Below are positions 37,995 through 47,459 of a stretch of 64,000 nt of DNA, piece after piece. The position numbers were made by a program, and so were the translations under genes. The notes under the pieces are model-generated. The model was not told where the DNA came from, ran no database searches, and saw only the letters and a program-made list of their open reading frames with translations. The stretch spans positions 930,001-994,000 of the forward strand of contig JARFIW010000599.1 in the NCBI GenBank assembly GCA_036346225.1, given 5' to 3'. Each line of letters opens with the position of its first letter. The first letter of the stretch is position 1. Origin of the DNA: Platerodrilus igneus. Lineage: Eukaryota; Arthropoda; Insecta; Coleoptera; Lycidae.

Positions 37995-38750
37995 ATGGTT
38001 CTGGGATTGCAACAACCCAGTGGCGCTCAACGAACACAACCAACCGACAAAATGGTCACAATCAAGACGCTCGTGAAAGAGCTGTACCACGTCGCCACAG
38101 CCACCTCCAAAGCAAAGAAACTTACATTCTCTAACACCCTTTTGGAGGATCCCGCAGAATTCCTTCAACAGATGAAAACGATGGATGCGAATGTACCTAC
38201 AACAACTGCTCAATTCCGAGGCCAAGCAGCCACATGGTGGGAAGCATACGCGATGTTCCAACCCACCTACAGCGAATTCAAAAGGTTCTTTCTGGACAAG
38301 TACGACAGTCCAACCATTAGAGCCAAAATAACCTCTGAGTACAATGGACAAAAGCAGATGGCGTCTCAATCAATAGCCGCCTTCCTCCGCACTAAGACGA
38401 AGCAAGTCTATCGCCTGAAGCTAGACGTCAACCAAGGCATGGAGCTGCTCACGGATCTCTTCCTACCGACACTGAGGAATCCAATTCAGTGCCACATGCC
38501 AACAACAGTATGGGAAATGGTCCCCCGTCTCACAAAAATCGAAGAAAACGTGAAAGAGCCAACGATAAAAACGACCATCCCCACACCAGCTGTCAGATGT
38601 CCACCCACAGCAGCTGAACTACCAAGATGCCGCTTCTGCCCTCAAAAACACTGGCACCGAGACTGTTCAACTAGAAACTCGGAAAATGACACACCGACCG
38701 ACCAACGCCAGACTACAATCCGGGCGGGAGAAACGACCTGGCGCGATTAA
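37995..38750 (+). CDS. Retrotransposon Gag
   Basis: A 251-codon frame. Residues about 40-160 have the retrotransposon Gag fold signature: LTFSNTLLEDPAEFLQQM, AATWWEAYAMFQPTYSEFKR and FFLDKYDSP. A zinc knuckle follows near residue 212 (CRFCPQKHWHRDC). Gag forms the particle and binds the element RNA. The frame overlaps the protease frame by about 65 bases (38686-38750), suggesting that protease is made by ribosomal frameshifting. The first ATG (37995) is taken; a separate short frame from 37840 overlaps it and is probably spurious. The frame is intact, unlike most others here, so this element may be relatively young. Confidence 0.75.
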   Translation: MVLGLQQPSGAQRTQPTDKMVTIKTLVKELYHVATATSKAKKLTFSNTLLEDPAEFLQQMKTMDANVPTTTAQFRGQAATWWEAYAMFQPTYSEFKRFFLDKYDSPTIRAKITSEYNGQKQMASQSIAAFLRTKTKQVYRLKLDVNQGMELLTDLFLPTLRNPIQCHMPTTVWEMVPRLTKIEENVKEPTIKTTIPTPAVRCPPTAAELPRCRFCPQKHWHRDCSTRNSENDTPTDQRQTTIRAGETTWRD

Positions 38751-39729
38751 ACATCACCCACTACCAAGGATCCCCGTCACCATACAGAAAATAAACTTTG
38801 ACGCATTACTAGATACAGGAGCATCGACGTGCATGATTAGGGATGATCCATTACCCACAGGTTCACGGGTAGAACCCTATTATGACTCCGGCTGTCTAGC
38901 CGAAACAGGGACAAAAATGGCAACCCAAGGCAAGTTCCGCACGCCATTCACTCTTGGACAAGTGACGGACCACGAAACATTCTTGGTAGTAGCACACCTC
39001 GCTGAGGATATCATTCTGGGCGAATCCTGGCTTCAACGTCATAAGGTGGTGATGGATTACGAACAAAGCTGCATACATTTCGGAGCACATAACCGCAAGC
39101 CCCTCCACTGGAACTTAACATGCAGAGCACGAGCTAACCACGCAGCCCTCGTCGATCTGACCAATTATGTGCAAAGCGCACAACCAGAAAGGCATACCTC
39201 TGGACGCATGTTCCAAGAAAAAGTACCCTTACAATCACCACTACCCTACCAAGCAGCAGACAACCATGGAAAGGTTCAACGCCGCCACACAATGGAGACG
39301 CCCGTCGCCGCCAACAAACCACCTACGCCAACTGCAACTGACCAGTTCGCAGACGAATTCTTGCCCAGCAGCATTTGGGAAGAGTTTCAACCAGTGATCG
39401 ATAGACCAGCACAACCAACTACCACAGCCAGCACCAGCCTATTATCACTGGACTCCGAAAATGCAGACCAAGATTTAACCACACTGCCCGTGTTATTCTG
39501 CCCAATTATGTGCAAAACGCACAACCAGAACGGCATACCTGTGGATGGATGTCCCGAGAACAGGTACCCTTTCGACCACAATCATCCCACCCAACAGCAG
39601 GCGATTATGGTGAAGCTCGACGCCGCCACACAAAGCGAAATCCACAGGCTCGGAGATTTTAACAAGGACCACGCCGCACCCTCACAACAACCCAGCTACG
39701 CTACACTGTTCAGCGGGAAGGACTGTTGA
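38686..39729 (+). CDS. Retroviral-type aspartic protease with long C-terminal extension
   Basis: A 347-codon frame overlapping the end of gag. It contains the catalytic LLDTGASTCMI motif and, about 80 residues on, DIILGESWL, the second conserved block of retropepsins. This enzyme cuts the Gag polyprotein. About 200 residues follow that are rich in Gln, Pro and Thr and do not resemble RT. They include two copies of one DNA repeat (39160-39290 and 39503-39635) that the frame reads in different phases, so this part is probably not under protein-level constraint. The stop at 39729 comes with no RT downstream. Confidence 0.65.
   Translation: MTHRPTNARLQSGREKRPGAIKHHPLPRIPVTIQKINFDALLDTGASTCMIRDDPLPTGSRVEPYYDSGCLAETGTKMATQGKFRTPFTLGQVTDHETFLVVAHLAEDIILGESWLQRHKVVMDYEQSCIHFGAHNRKPLHWNLTCRARANHAALVDLTNYVQSAQPERHTSGRMFQEKVPLQSPLPYQAADNHGKVQRRHTMETPVAANKPPTPTATDQFADEFLPSSIWEEFQPVIDRPAQPTTTASTSLLSLDSENADQDLTTLPVLFCPIMCKTHNQNGIPVDGCPENRYPFDHNHPTQQQAIMVKLDAATQSEIHRLGDFNKDHAAPSQQPSYATLFSGKDC
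39160..39290 (+). repeat. Direct repeat inside the protease frame, copy 1
   Basis: CCAATTATGTGCAAAGCGCA through GCCGCCACACA resembles 39503-39635 at DNA level. A frame at 39167 reads MCKAHNQKGIPLDAC, parallel to MCKTHNQNGIPVDGC in copy 2; the long frame reads copy 1 out of phase. Confidence 0.7.
39503..39635 (+). repeat. Direct repeat inside the protease frame, copy 2
   Basis: Second copy of the 130-bp repeat, about 343 bp downstream of the first. Its MCKTHNQNGIPVDGC reading is in the long protease frame. Confidence 0.7.
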
Positions 39730-42700
39730 CTATATCACCACACCCGAACTGAACACAGAACAGAGTGAGGAATTGCAGTTGACTATATCGAAGTACACGA
39801 GTTGGAAATAGAACAAACTAAGAATCACGAGAAATTTCAAACTAATTTTTTGTGCTACACAAAATCGGCACGCTCATTGGTCAAACTAAATTTGGAGCTT
39901 TTTTTACATTTCAAAATCGAAATACACAATTCCATTGGTTAAAGACATAATTAACGTTTTTCAACACACGAAACATAGGAAATTGAAGTGTATAAATATA
40001 TTTTCAAATTCTCTGAAAGGCATTCGTTAGTGCGCACCATAGCCTAAGGAATCACCTTGCAGTGCTCCCCATAGCCTGCAAAACCTTCAGCGAGCGTCGC
40101 TCTCCATAGTCTGCTAAACTTGAACACGCAGTGCTTTCCTTAGCGTGCGTATTCTCCGACAGCGACGCTATCCGCCGCCGTACCTAGGGCACGTCATTGT
40201 AACTCATCAATCAATAGTTAACAAACTACGTTTGGACGTTAAGCTCCGTTCCATACTTCACCAACAGATTGTTATTGTGATTGCGTCTGTCAATTCTCCC
40301 ACTGGAACGACAACCCCGTAGAGTTCAACGACGACGCTCTCGACGAAGCCTAAGCCACCACTACCACGACGCCTTCCGAAATGTACCGAAAATCACCGGA
40401 GACGTCTGGGCCTCTTAATACTGTAAATAATTTCTAACCCTCACTGTTCAAGTTCTTTCTGGGCTACACAAATAAATCCGAAGCCTTCCTTTGAAATGCG
40501 TTCCAACCACCTACATAATAAAAACTTGTAATGGTATTAAGAAATTCTATCACCGCGGTTTTTCGTATTCATGCAGGTGTTCAACTCACTCAAGCTTACG
40601 AGCAATAAAACTGCCCCCGCATTATCTAGCTCTCAGTATTGTAGTTCGAAATAATAAAATGCTATTGTTTCTATAACAGATAGGCAACCTGTTATACACT
40701 TTACTCCATAATGCTCCAAGGAGTGTTACAAACTTACCTGACTATTTGAACAGACATTTTCCCATACGGACAAATTGATGGAAGTCATAGTACATTGAGA
40801 CCTTTGGCTTTCGTTAATTGGTCTTGTTTGCAAGCCGTGTTCTAGGAATATTTTGCAACTGCTGTCTGGAAAATATAGGTGTTGTTTTAAGAATACTTTA
40901 CATTTTATCCGTTACAATTTTTTTAAACGGAAACGCGCTCCCACGCTGGTGTTTTCTACCCTTATAAATATAGACTGAGCTTTGAAAGGATTCCATCTAT
41001 ACAGCGTCCTTTTCCGTAAGGAACTCTGTAACGTCAGGGTGCAAATTAAGGTGCATCGGTTTACTTCAATGTTACAGTCAAACGTAGTTTCATAAAGTAT
41101 TCAGTCCTCCGGTAAGTGCAATACGCAATTCCAGATCCACTACGATGGCACCAGAGGCAGACAGCCACTCTTCTCAAGGTACAATTATTTTGTTTTCTTT
41201 TTCTTGATATTTCTATGAAATCTAGATATTACTTTTGTTGGTTGATAACCACGTACGTGCTTTAGTTTTCTTTCTCGTGGTATCACGAGTGTTAAAAATT
41301 TACTTTCACAAAAGTGCACAAATGATTACGTGATTGTTTTTGTCACAACTAGAATAAACCGAAACTCACGTTAGAGCAATTTTTACTGTTTTTAAATCAA
41401 AGCTAACGTCAGCAACTTGTTTGCTAAACTATAATCTAGAGTAAGTTTAATACTTGGTTCATTTCAGTTAGGGTTACGTTATTTCTTTTAGGAAGCGCAC
41501 CTCACAGAGCTGATAAAAATACTGTGTGAACCGCCAAACAGTTATTCGGACTTGTCCCTTCCTAGTAAGCTTTATTTATGTTATTTTCTTCAGATGGGTT
41601 AGCGCTCAAAAGCTTAATATAGGCAAAGGCGCATAAAAGCTTTTCAAGCTAAGCGTACTGGTATTTGATAGAATTGTTACAATTTGTATACCGCTAAGAG
41701 TACTGTATTTGATATCATAGGATAAACCATGCACCACTGAAAGGCCAACCGGTGCAGTAATTTACCGTTACGTCAATCCACCCCCTGTAGAGTAAAAAAT
41801 AGTTAAGTAACGTAACGTCCTGTTCGGGCGCTAGTTACAACACTTTAAACAACCCTTAAATCTTACTTAGTGTAGCGCCGACTGGTCTGTCTATGACCAG
41901 AATAATTACATGTAAGCGAGGCGTTTATACAAAAAAGATGATTGATCAACTACTACGGTTGTCCCTTTGCATACTTTGAGGATTAACAATTATTCTCTCA
42001 TTTTGGCTTGTACTGTTGATTTGCTCCTCGTTCCTTTTCTTACTTTTTGGTTTTTTGCTAGAAACCAATTTATTTTCTTGAGGTTGAAACTTTATTATTT
42101 CTTTCCTAGAAACATCCGTCCTCCGATGACTTTCGCAGTGGCCGTTCCATTTGTATCCTTGGTGATTGCTATCCTATACCTTTCCTTTACATATTCCTTT
42201 TACACTTCCTGACTTGGTCCGGTGTACTGGTCCTTCAAACCGGATGAAAATTCTTTAATTGGTCTAGGGTTTTTTTAATAGTTTTTAAGCGAATTTCTTT
42301 TTTGGTTCATTCTATTAGTCTGTATTGGTTCTTGAAGCCGGATATAAATTAATATTTTGGTTTTTGCTTTTCTTTGGGTTTCTTGAAACGAGTTTTTTGT
42401 TGTATTATTGATGTACTGCTTGCTCCGTTGCTTCCGCTAGCTATCTCGACTTTTAATTTTGCTAAGGGGAGAATTTGTTACGTTAAATCCCTGTAATCGA
42501 TCGATTTCTGCATGCTGTATATAAATTTTCAATTCCAACTACCTTGTTCTTATTAAGAAGCGCCTCATAAAATTTCTAACTTGGACGACTTTACACTTTC
42601 TGTTATTGCAAATCACACAAATGTCAATCAATAAGTTCGACTTCCTTTCAATTGAATGGAGTACTTATTTCCTTAATTATTTAGCACAACAGTAAATACT

Positions 42701-43036
42701 TGGAATCTATTCTATACTAGTTTGCTTTGTTAGCCGCGTTATAAATTCCCTGAAATAAGCAAACGCCTGCTTATCGTTAAACTATTTCTAATAGTTCTTC
42801 TTAATCTTTTTTGGGAATTAAACCACTCTTAGTTTTTAAAATCATCTTTATTTATGTTTCGGTCCATGATCTAGGATCGTTGTCAAAATAATAAAAACTT
42901 CAAGTTTGACATTTATGACATAAATTGAAGGTGACTTTGATTTATTGATGTTGAAAATATTTGGTTTGAGTACACTAAGCAAAAATTTTTAAGTTTAAAA
43001 GAATGATTGCCTTCAATTTACAATATAAATAAAAAT

Positions 43037-45047
43037 TTATTGTGCCACAGCTGCATTGGCAGCTATACTAGGACTGTTAATCACTTCTCCTAAACTTTCT
43101 AATAGTTCTTTCCTATAATCATCAAAGTCACCATCTACCTCATTAATAGTTTGATCTTCTATGATAAACAAAGCACATTCAGTCTCTCGAATAAGTCGTT
43201 CGTCATGCGATACAATAATAACGCCACCTTTATAACCATTAATAGCATCTGCTAAAGCATCGATTGACTCAATATCAAGGTTATTTGTAGGTTCGTCAAG
43301 TATTACTACATCAGGAGCAGTAAGACATAGCTCTGCTAGCGCAACACGAGCTTTTTGACCTCCAGATAAATCCTTCATTTTAATATTATGTGCATGACTA
43401 GATAAACCAAATGTCCCAAGTTGTTTTATAGATTTTTCATAAGGTAAATTAAATAAGCGCATTAAGTATTCTGCTGGAGATTCTTCGCCGTTAAATGTTC
43501 ACCAGAATGTTGATCAAATTTTCCTATGTGTAATTTATGATTTTTCCTGACTTCTCCTTGTAGTGGTGTTAGGTCACCAGTAAGCAATTTTAAAATGTAG
43601 ATTTTCCTACACCATTTGGACCCACAATTGCAACACGACTAGAAAGATCAATCCCAAAATCTGTTCTTGTGAATAAAGGCTTCTGACCAGGATATGCAAA
43701 ACTTACATTATGGAGTCCCAAAATAGGTGGCTGTAATGGCGGCGGATCAGGAAAGGAAAATTTAACAATGTAGTCTCTTGGTTTTGTAGCAGTTCAGTTA
43801 CACTAGTTTCTTCTTGTTGTTGCGTCATTTTAGTTTTATTTTTTCTTGTTTTCTGGTTAAAGTTTCTTTTGTTTTTCTCAGCTTGTTTTTTAGAAGATCC
43901 TTGGGACTTCATTTCTTTGAGTTTCTTCTCTTGTTTTTCATATTCCTTAACCATTTCTTTCCTTTTCTGACCAAACATTTTCTTAAACATAGAATAGTTA
44001 CCTTTATAGTATAATGAAGTTTCTGCTGATCCAAATGGATAATTTCATTACACACATTATCTAAAAAGGACTGGTCATGGGAAACAATTAGGAGGGTTTT
44101 CTTCCAGTTCTGTAGATAATTGTCCAACCAAATTACAGCATTTAAATCTAAATGATTGGTAGGTTCATCAAGCAATAATAAAGTAGGTTCCAAATATAGA
44201 GCACGCCCTAAAGACACCCTCATTCTCCATCCTCCTGAGAAGTTTTTTGTAGCTCTATCTTGCATTTCTTTTGTAAAACCTAAACCTGTAAGGATTCGTC
44301 TAGCACGTGGTTCAGCCGAATCTGCATCAAGTGCTTTCAGTTCAGTACATACTTCATTTAATCTGTCTTGAACATTGAGATCGCCAGCTTGAAAAGATGT
44401 TTCTAATTTCTTACACTCATCTTGTAATGCAATCAATTTTGTATCTGCTTTTATAACGGATTCAACAGCAGTCAGATCATCAGCGACAACTTCTTGTTCA
44501 CAGTAAAGGACATCGATATTTGGAGGAATATCAAATGCTCTTTGGGCAATATGTCTTAATAATGTAGTTTTACCATGACCGTTTGGTCCCACCAATCCAT
44601 AATGCCGACCTTGTGCTATTAATAAGTTAGCATTTACAAATAAGTCGTTACCTTTGGCAGATATACTAAAGTTCTCTATTTTAATATCAACAGCATTTTC
44701 AAGAGCTGCTAGTTGACCTGCAGATCGTTGTGCCTGTGACACAGTAAAATTAGAATCTAAGTCAGAATGGCCAAGACCACCCTTTTTTAACATAGTCTCC
44801 ATCTGTTTTTCATATTCTTGTTGCTTTTGCATTTTCTTTTTCTCTTTGTGAGTCAACTTCTTTTCGGCATCGACATTATCATTAATACTAAGAGATGCAA
44901 CTTGCTGTGTAACATTTTCTTGATTTGAATCGCCTTCTGAATTTTTTCCTCATTATTGTCTACTGTATCATGAACTTTTAAAACCTCTACTTCTGAACCA
45001 TCCTCTAAGATATCCTCCTCATCCTCACTCACGTCATCATTTGTTTA
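43037..45047 (-). pseudogene. ABCF1: ABCF1 retropseudogene
   Basis: Minus strand, about two thirds or more of an ABC-F protein. ABC-F members have two ATPase domains and no membrane part; ABCF1 acts in translation at the ribosome. Domain 1 (frame 43909-44856): [20 protein letters not shown] leader, Walker [10 protein letters not shown], signature FSGGWRMR, Walker [13 protein letters not shown], and SHD. A Lys-rich linker follows in another frame ([20 protein letters not shown], 43703-43990). Domain 2: Walker [10 protein letters not shown] (about 43600), [26 protein letters not shown] and [11 protein letters not shown], then the normal-looking C-terminus. Frameshifts near 43490, 43600, 43780, 43990 and 44950 and lack of introns mark a dead retrocopy. 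The acidic N-terminus is mostly missing. Confidence 0.85.
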
Positions 45048-45707
45048 TTAATAACAGCTTCGCTGGTTTTTTTTAGCTAGTTTCTTTTTCTGCTTTGAAT
45101 GTACTAAAATATTTGTTAGGGGTCGCTGTTCTTCTGAAGTTTCTTCAAATGAATCTAACATCAATGAATCTTTATTGTATGGATCTAACCTGTCACGATG
45201 TTGCTTGAAATATTGGTGAGATTCTAATGTTTCAGGAAGTAATTTTAATAAATATGGTGTTTGCCCAAGACATTGCATAACTGAATTGAAAAAGCAAGTA
45301 TTGCCTAAATTAGTTAAACCACGTATCATTGAACAGTTCAATTTCTGTATACTCTCTGGCATGTTATAAGTTACATTATTCATCTTTGAAGGTTGATCAA
45401 TAGTTTTGTAATACGGAAGATTGCAAACATTTTCTTCGTCAAAGTTTAAATTACTTTCAATGACTGGATTATTTGATGTTAAGATAAAATGATTTTTCAA
45501 AATAGAAGCCGTATGTGTGTAATTTGAATGACTTTGGGAAAATGTAATTTTATTATTTTTAAATGGAGATATGAAAAACTCCTCTAATTGTTGTAAAGAG
45601 GGAAGCGTTCCCAAGATTGAAGCAGCATTACCCCTTTGGATTGCAATGCTTATCCTTTGAAAAAGAAACATTGTAGCTCGGTTGTCATATGTTGATTCGA
45701 AAATCCT
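45048..45707 (-). pseudogene. Ubiquitin-specific protease fragment (USP16/45-like)
   Basis: An open stretch of about 220 codons on the minus strand. IAIQRGNAASILGTLPSL is followed by about 80 low-similarity residues and then GLTNLGNTCFFNSVMQCL, the Cys-box of USP-family deubiquitinases with the catalytic cysteine (NTCFF) present, then QTPYLLKLLPETLE. The His box is absent because the copy ends at the junction with ABCF1 sequence (KKKLAKKNQRSCY, stop). USP16/45 is the best guess from the QRGNAAS and GLTNLGNTCFFN context, but the subfamily is uncertain. Truncated at both ends; the frame being open over 660 bp suggests a fairly recent copy. Confidence 0.7.
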
Positions 45708-45891
45708 CTTCAATTTGTGTTGCGACCTGGGACCGACTTTTTTTAGGTAGCTAATACGCTCAACGTGAAATCAGCTAATTAATTTTTATTTGTGAATTTT
45801 ATATAAATTCAATAATTTGTGAATTGGAAAACATTTTTTAACATGTTTCTATTTATACAATTGAGAGGATGCTTGTTAAAGTGTTACGTGC

Positions 45892-46613
45892 CAAATTGGC
45901 ACTAAACATTCCTGAGCTTAATTTTGATGTGCAGAAGTTTTCGCGCCTTAAAATTCAAAAGACTTGGCGTGTATTTCCGTCACGTCAGAGTGCGTTTGCG
46001 CCAGATCGCGCGACGCGAGTGGCGGGAGAACAAGAGTGGGGAAGTTTTTCCGTGAGACTCTGTAACGTGGCTGTTTTGCCTGAGACTTCCAGAGGAGTGG
46101 TTGGGTTTTCGGTAACGTATCTTTACCTTTTATTTATGTAGATCCTTGCCTTTGCTTATCTTTGTTTGTCGCCCCTTATACCTGTTTCCTTATTCGCTTC
46201 CTACATAGGTAGAAGGTAATTTGTAAGCAGCCTGCTCGAACAGTAGTCCACGACCCTAGACGAACGAGTCCTGGGAGCAACTGCGACTGCCGTAGCTGGT
46301 CGGAGCGCTTTGGAAGGACGCTAGGCGTACCCTCCGTTAATTATCTTAAAGGGGGCTCCAGCCATCCTGAAGGACGCTATCCGGTGGGACGCCATCCTTG
46401 GCGTACTTCGTGGGAACCTGGACCTATTTATGTGAGTACCTTATTGTCTATACTGCATTTGTAATGTTTATTATGATATTTATTGCGTAATTGCGAAATT
46501 AAATTTGCGTATTGTGTGACGTCATTGACAGATGGGCGCGCCAAAATCTGTATAAAGATTAGCGCTACCAACTGCCATTGTGTCTCGTATATCGAGTTCA
46601 CGGGAAGATAATA
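45892..46613 (+). mobile_element. Solo LTR, TGTTACGTGCCAA family
   Basis: 722 bp beginning TGTTACGTGCCAAATTGGC and sharing the same landmarks as 5178-5782 and 27656-28415. It interrupts the left Penelope arm: the right arm reads straight through the site, and AAAG is duplicated on both sides (45888-45891 and 46614-46617). The 3' end (AGATAATA) differs from that of the LTR at 27656, so either the end is diverged or the boundary is off by a few bases. The 90-residue frame 45869-46141 lies inside it and is not a gene. Confidence 0.75.
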
Positions 46614-46801
46614 AAAGAAGTGTGCGATTGCGTTATCGTAAGGCTTAAGCAGTCGTTTTTTATACTTATTTTGAGGGGGGAAAATCATTATGATTTAGGC
46701 TACCTCTTTGGTAGATTTTAACATGGTTCTGAGACGACCCTATGGCGGGTTTACACTTGTCAGATACCAATGTTGTTCTATAAAGATTGTATATGGTTTT
46801 T

Positions 46802-46833
46802 TTGACAACGATCCTAGGTCATAAATCGAAACG
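46802..46833 (+). other. Hammerhead-like motif in Penelope terminal repeat
   Basis: TTGACAACGATCC, a short loop, then ATCGAAACG. Penelope terminal repeats are known to carry hammerhead ribozymes with a CTGANGA - stem II - GAAA core. Here the stem and GAAA are in the right order and spacing, but the core reads TTGACAA. Other copies: 12842-12873 (+), 12383-12415 (-), 42854-42886 (-), 47901-47932 (+). Confidence 0.4.
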
Positions 46834-46892
46834 TAAATAAACATGATTTTAAAAACTATGAGTGGTTTAATTCCCAAAGAAAATTAAGAAGA

Positions 46893-47459
46893 ATGTTAAA
46901 CAAACCACAACAAACATACAGGGAGTATTTACAAGTCACGTATGGGACTGAAATTTGTATTTGTTTTAAACAGTTGGACAATCTAAACCTAAAGCTATCG
47001 CATTCCAAAAATTCAATCACGTTCCTAATAAAATGCAGAAACAACGAAATAATACCAAAAGGATTTAGAATGAAATTTGGAAAGACAAGCAATAAACTAT
47101 CAAGGATTCTCAAAAGAGCAAGTTACAGTATGAGGAGAGAAAGACTACAAAACCACCGACACATTATTTATAAGTTAAAACAATATATTGAGGGCATTAT
47201 AAATTTCATACGAATAAAGGTAACAAAATATGATTTTGATAAAATTCTCGTTAGTGCAAAAACCTACTACGAATCAGTATTTTCCAAACAAAAAGAAATT
47301 CACATAAAGAAATTTAATAACCTATTTATTGAGAAAAATAAAACGCAAAAAAAAACGTTAGAAAACAGCAACACCATGCTAAACACCGTGATAAATTTAC
47401 CCATCTTAAGGTCGCCTCAGAACCATATACAATCTTCATACAACAACATTGGTATCTGA
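46893..47459 (+). pseudogene. Penelope-like element ORF, N-terminal region only
   Basis: A 188-codon frame that begins in terminal-repeat sequence (MLNKPQQTYREYLQV) and continues KQLDNLNLKLSHSKN, SITFLIKCRNNEIIPKGFRM, then about 60 residues on YDFDKILVSAKTYYESVF and EIHIKKFNNLF. The FLxxCxxxxIxPKGxxxK block and the KxxxIxKFxxL block resemble the region upstream of the reverse transcriptase in Penelope-like proteins. The RT and GIY-YIG endonuclease domains are absent: the frame runs into the inner palindrome arm and stops. The family call rests on motif memory and would benefit from a profile search. Confidence 0.65.

Larger units (their letters stand above)
37808..40487 (+). mobile_element. 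Orphan gag-protease retroelement segment
   Basis: About 2.68 kb, richer in GC than the array around it. It replaces roughly 340 bp of array unit between CGATCGATTT and TTTGAAATGCG. Order: PBS TGGCGTCCAACGTG (37841), gag, protease in an overlapping frame, then a non-coding region with a TATA-like GTGTATAAATATA (about 39990). TGTGCTACACAAAA (39852) and GGGCTACACA (about 40463) could be the ends of a 3' LTR. No reverse transcriptase, RNase H or integrase is present, so it could move only with help from another element. Confidence 0.6.
30088..42794. repeat. Tandem array of about 2.26-kb LTR-like units, with deletions and insertions
   Basis: Ordered landmarks recur: TGTAGCGCCG (30388, 35681, 37219, 41872), a TTTCCTCCTC block (30518, 33574, 35830, 37355; variant TTTGCTCCTC near 42020), GTTACGTTAAATCCCTGTAAT (about 32290, 34020, 36283, 37775, 42480), TTGAAATGCGTTCC or a close variant (32665, 34377, 36641, 40489), and GCCACTCTTCTCAAG (33334, 35050, 41165). 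The full period is 2264 bp (34377 to 36641); other spacings differ because blocks are missing. Each unit carries a purine run followed by TGTTACG on the + strand (PPT/LTR-start-like) and, on the minus strand, TGGCGCC(C/G)GAAC (PBS-like; 30336, 35632, 37173, degenerate at 41822). Short open frames recurring from unit to unit are not convincing genes. Confidence 0.75.
43020..45707 (-). mobile_element. Chimeric retrocopy (USP fragment joined to ABCF1)
   Basis: 2688 bp flanked by the 9-bp direct repeat CTTCAATTT (43011-43019 and 45708-45716), inside the left Penelope arm. The undisturbed arm sequence at 12287 has this 9-mer once. On the minus strand the insert reads 5'-truncated USP coding sequence, then at about 45047 a switch to ABCF1 coding sequence, then the ABCF1 stop and 17 bases of 3' UTR with AATAAA overlapping the stop. 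No introns and no poly(A) tail. This fits target-primed reverse transcription with a jump from one mRNA to another. Confidence 0.75.

Noticed and set aside
37840..38076. Short frame overlapping the start of gag
   Set aside because: Out of phase with gag, begins in the primer-binding site and has no domain.
43037..45047. Functional ABCF1 gene
   Set aside because: Several frameshifts, no introns, missing N-terminus and insertion inside a repeat show a pseudogene.
43020..45707. Host genes captured by the Penelope element during its own replication, or a Pack-type DNA transposon
   Set aside because: The 9-bp duplication consists of Penelope arm sequence and the insert has no terminal inverted repeats, so it landed in the repeat afterwards as a retrocopy.
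45869..46141. 90-residue frame upstream of the Penelope ORF
   Set aside because: Lies within a solo LTR and is not shared by other LTR copies as an open frame.
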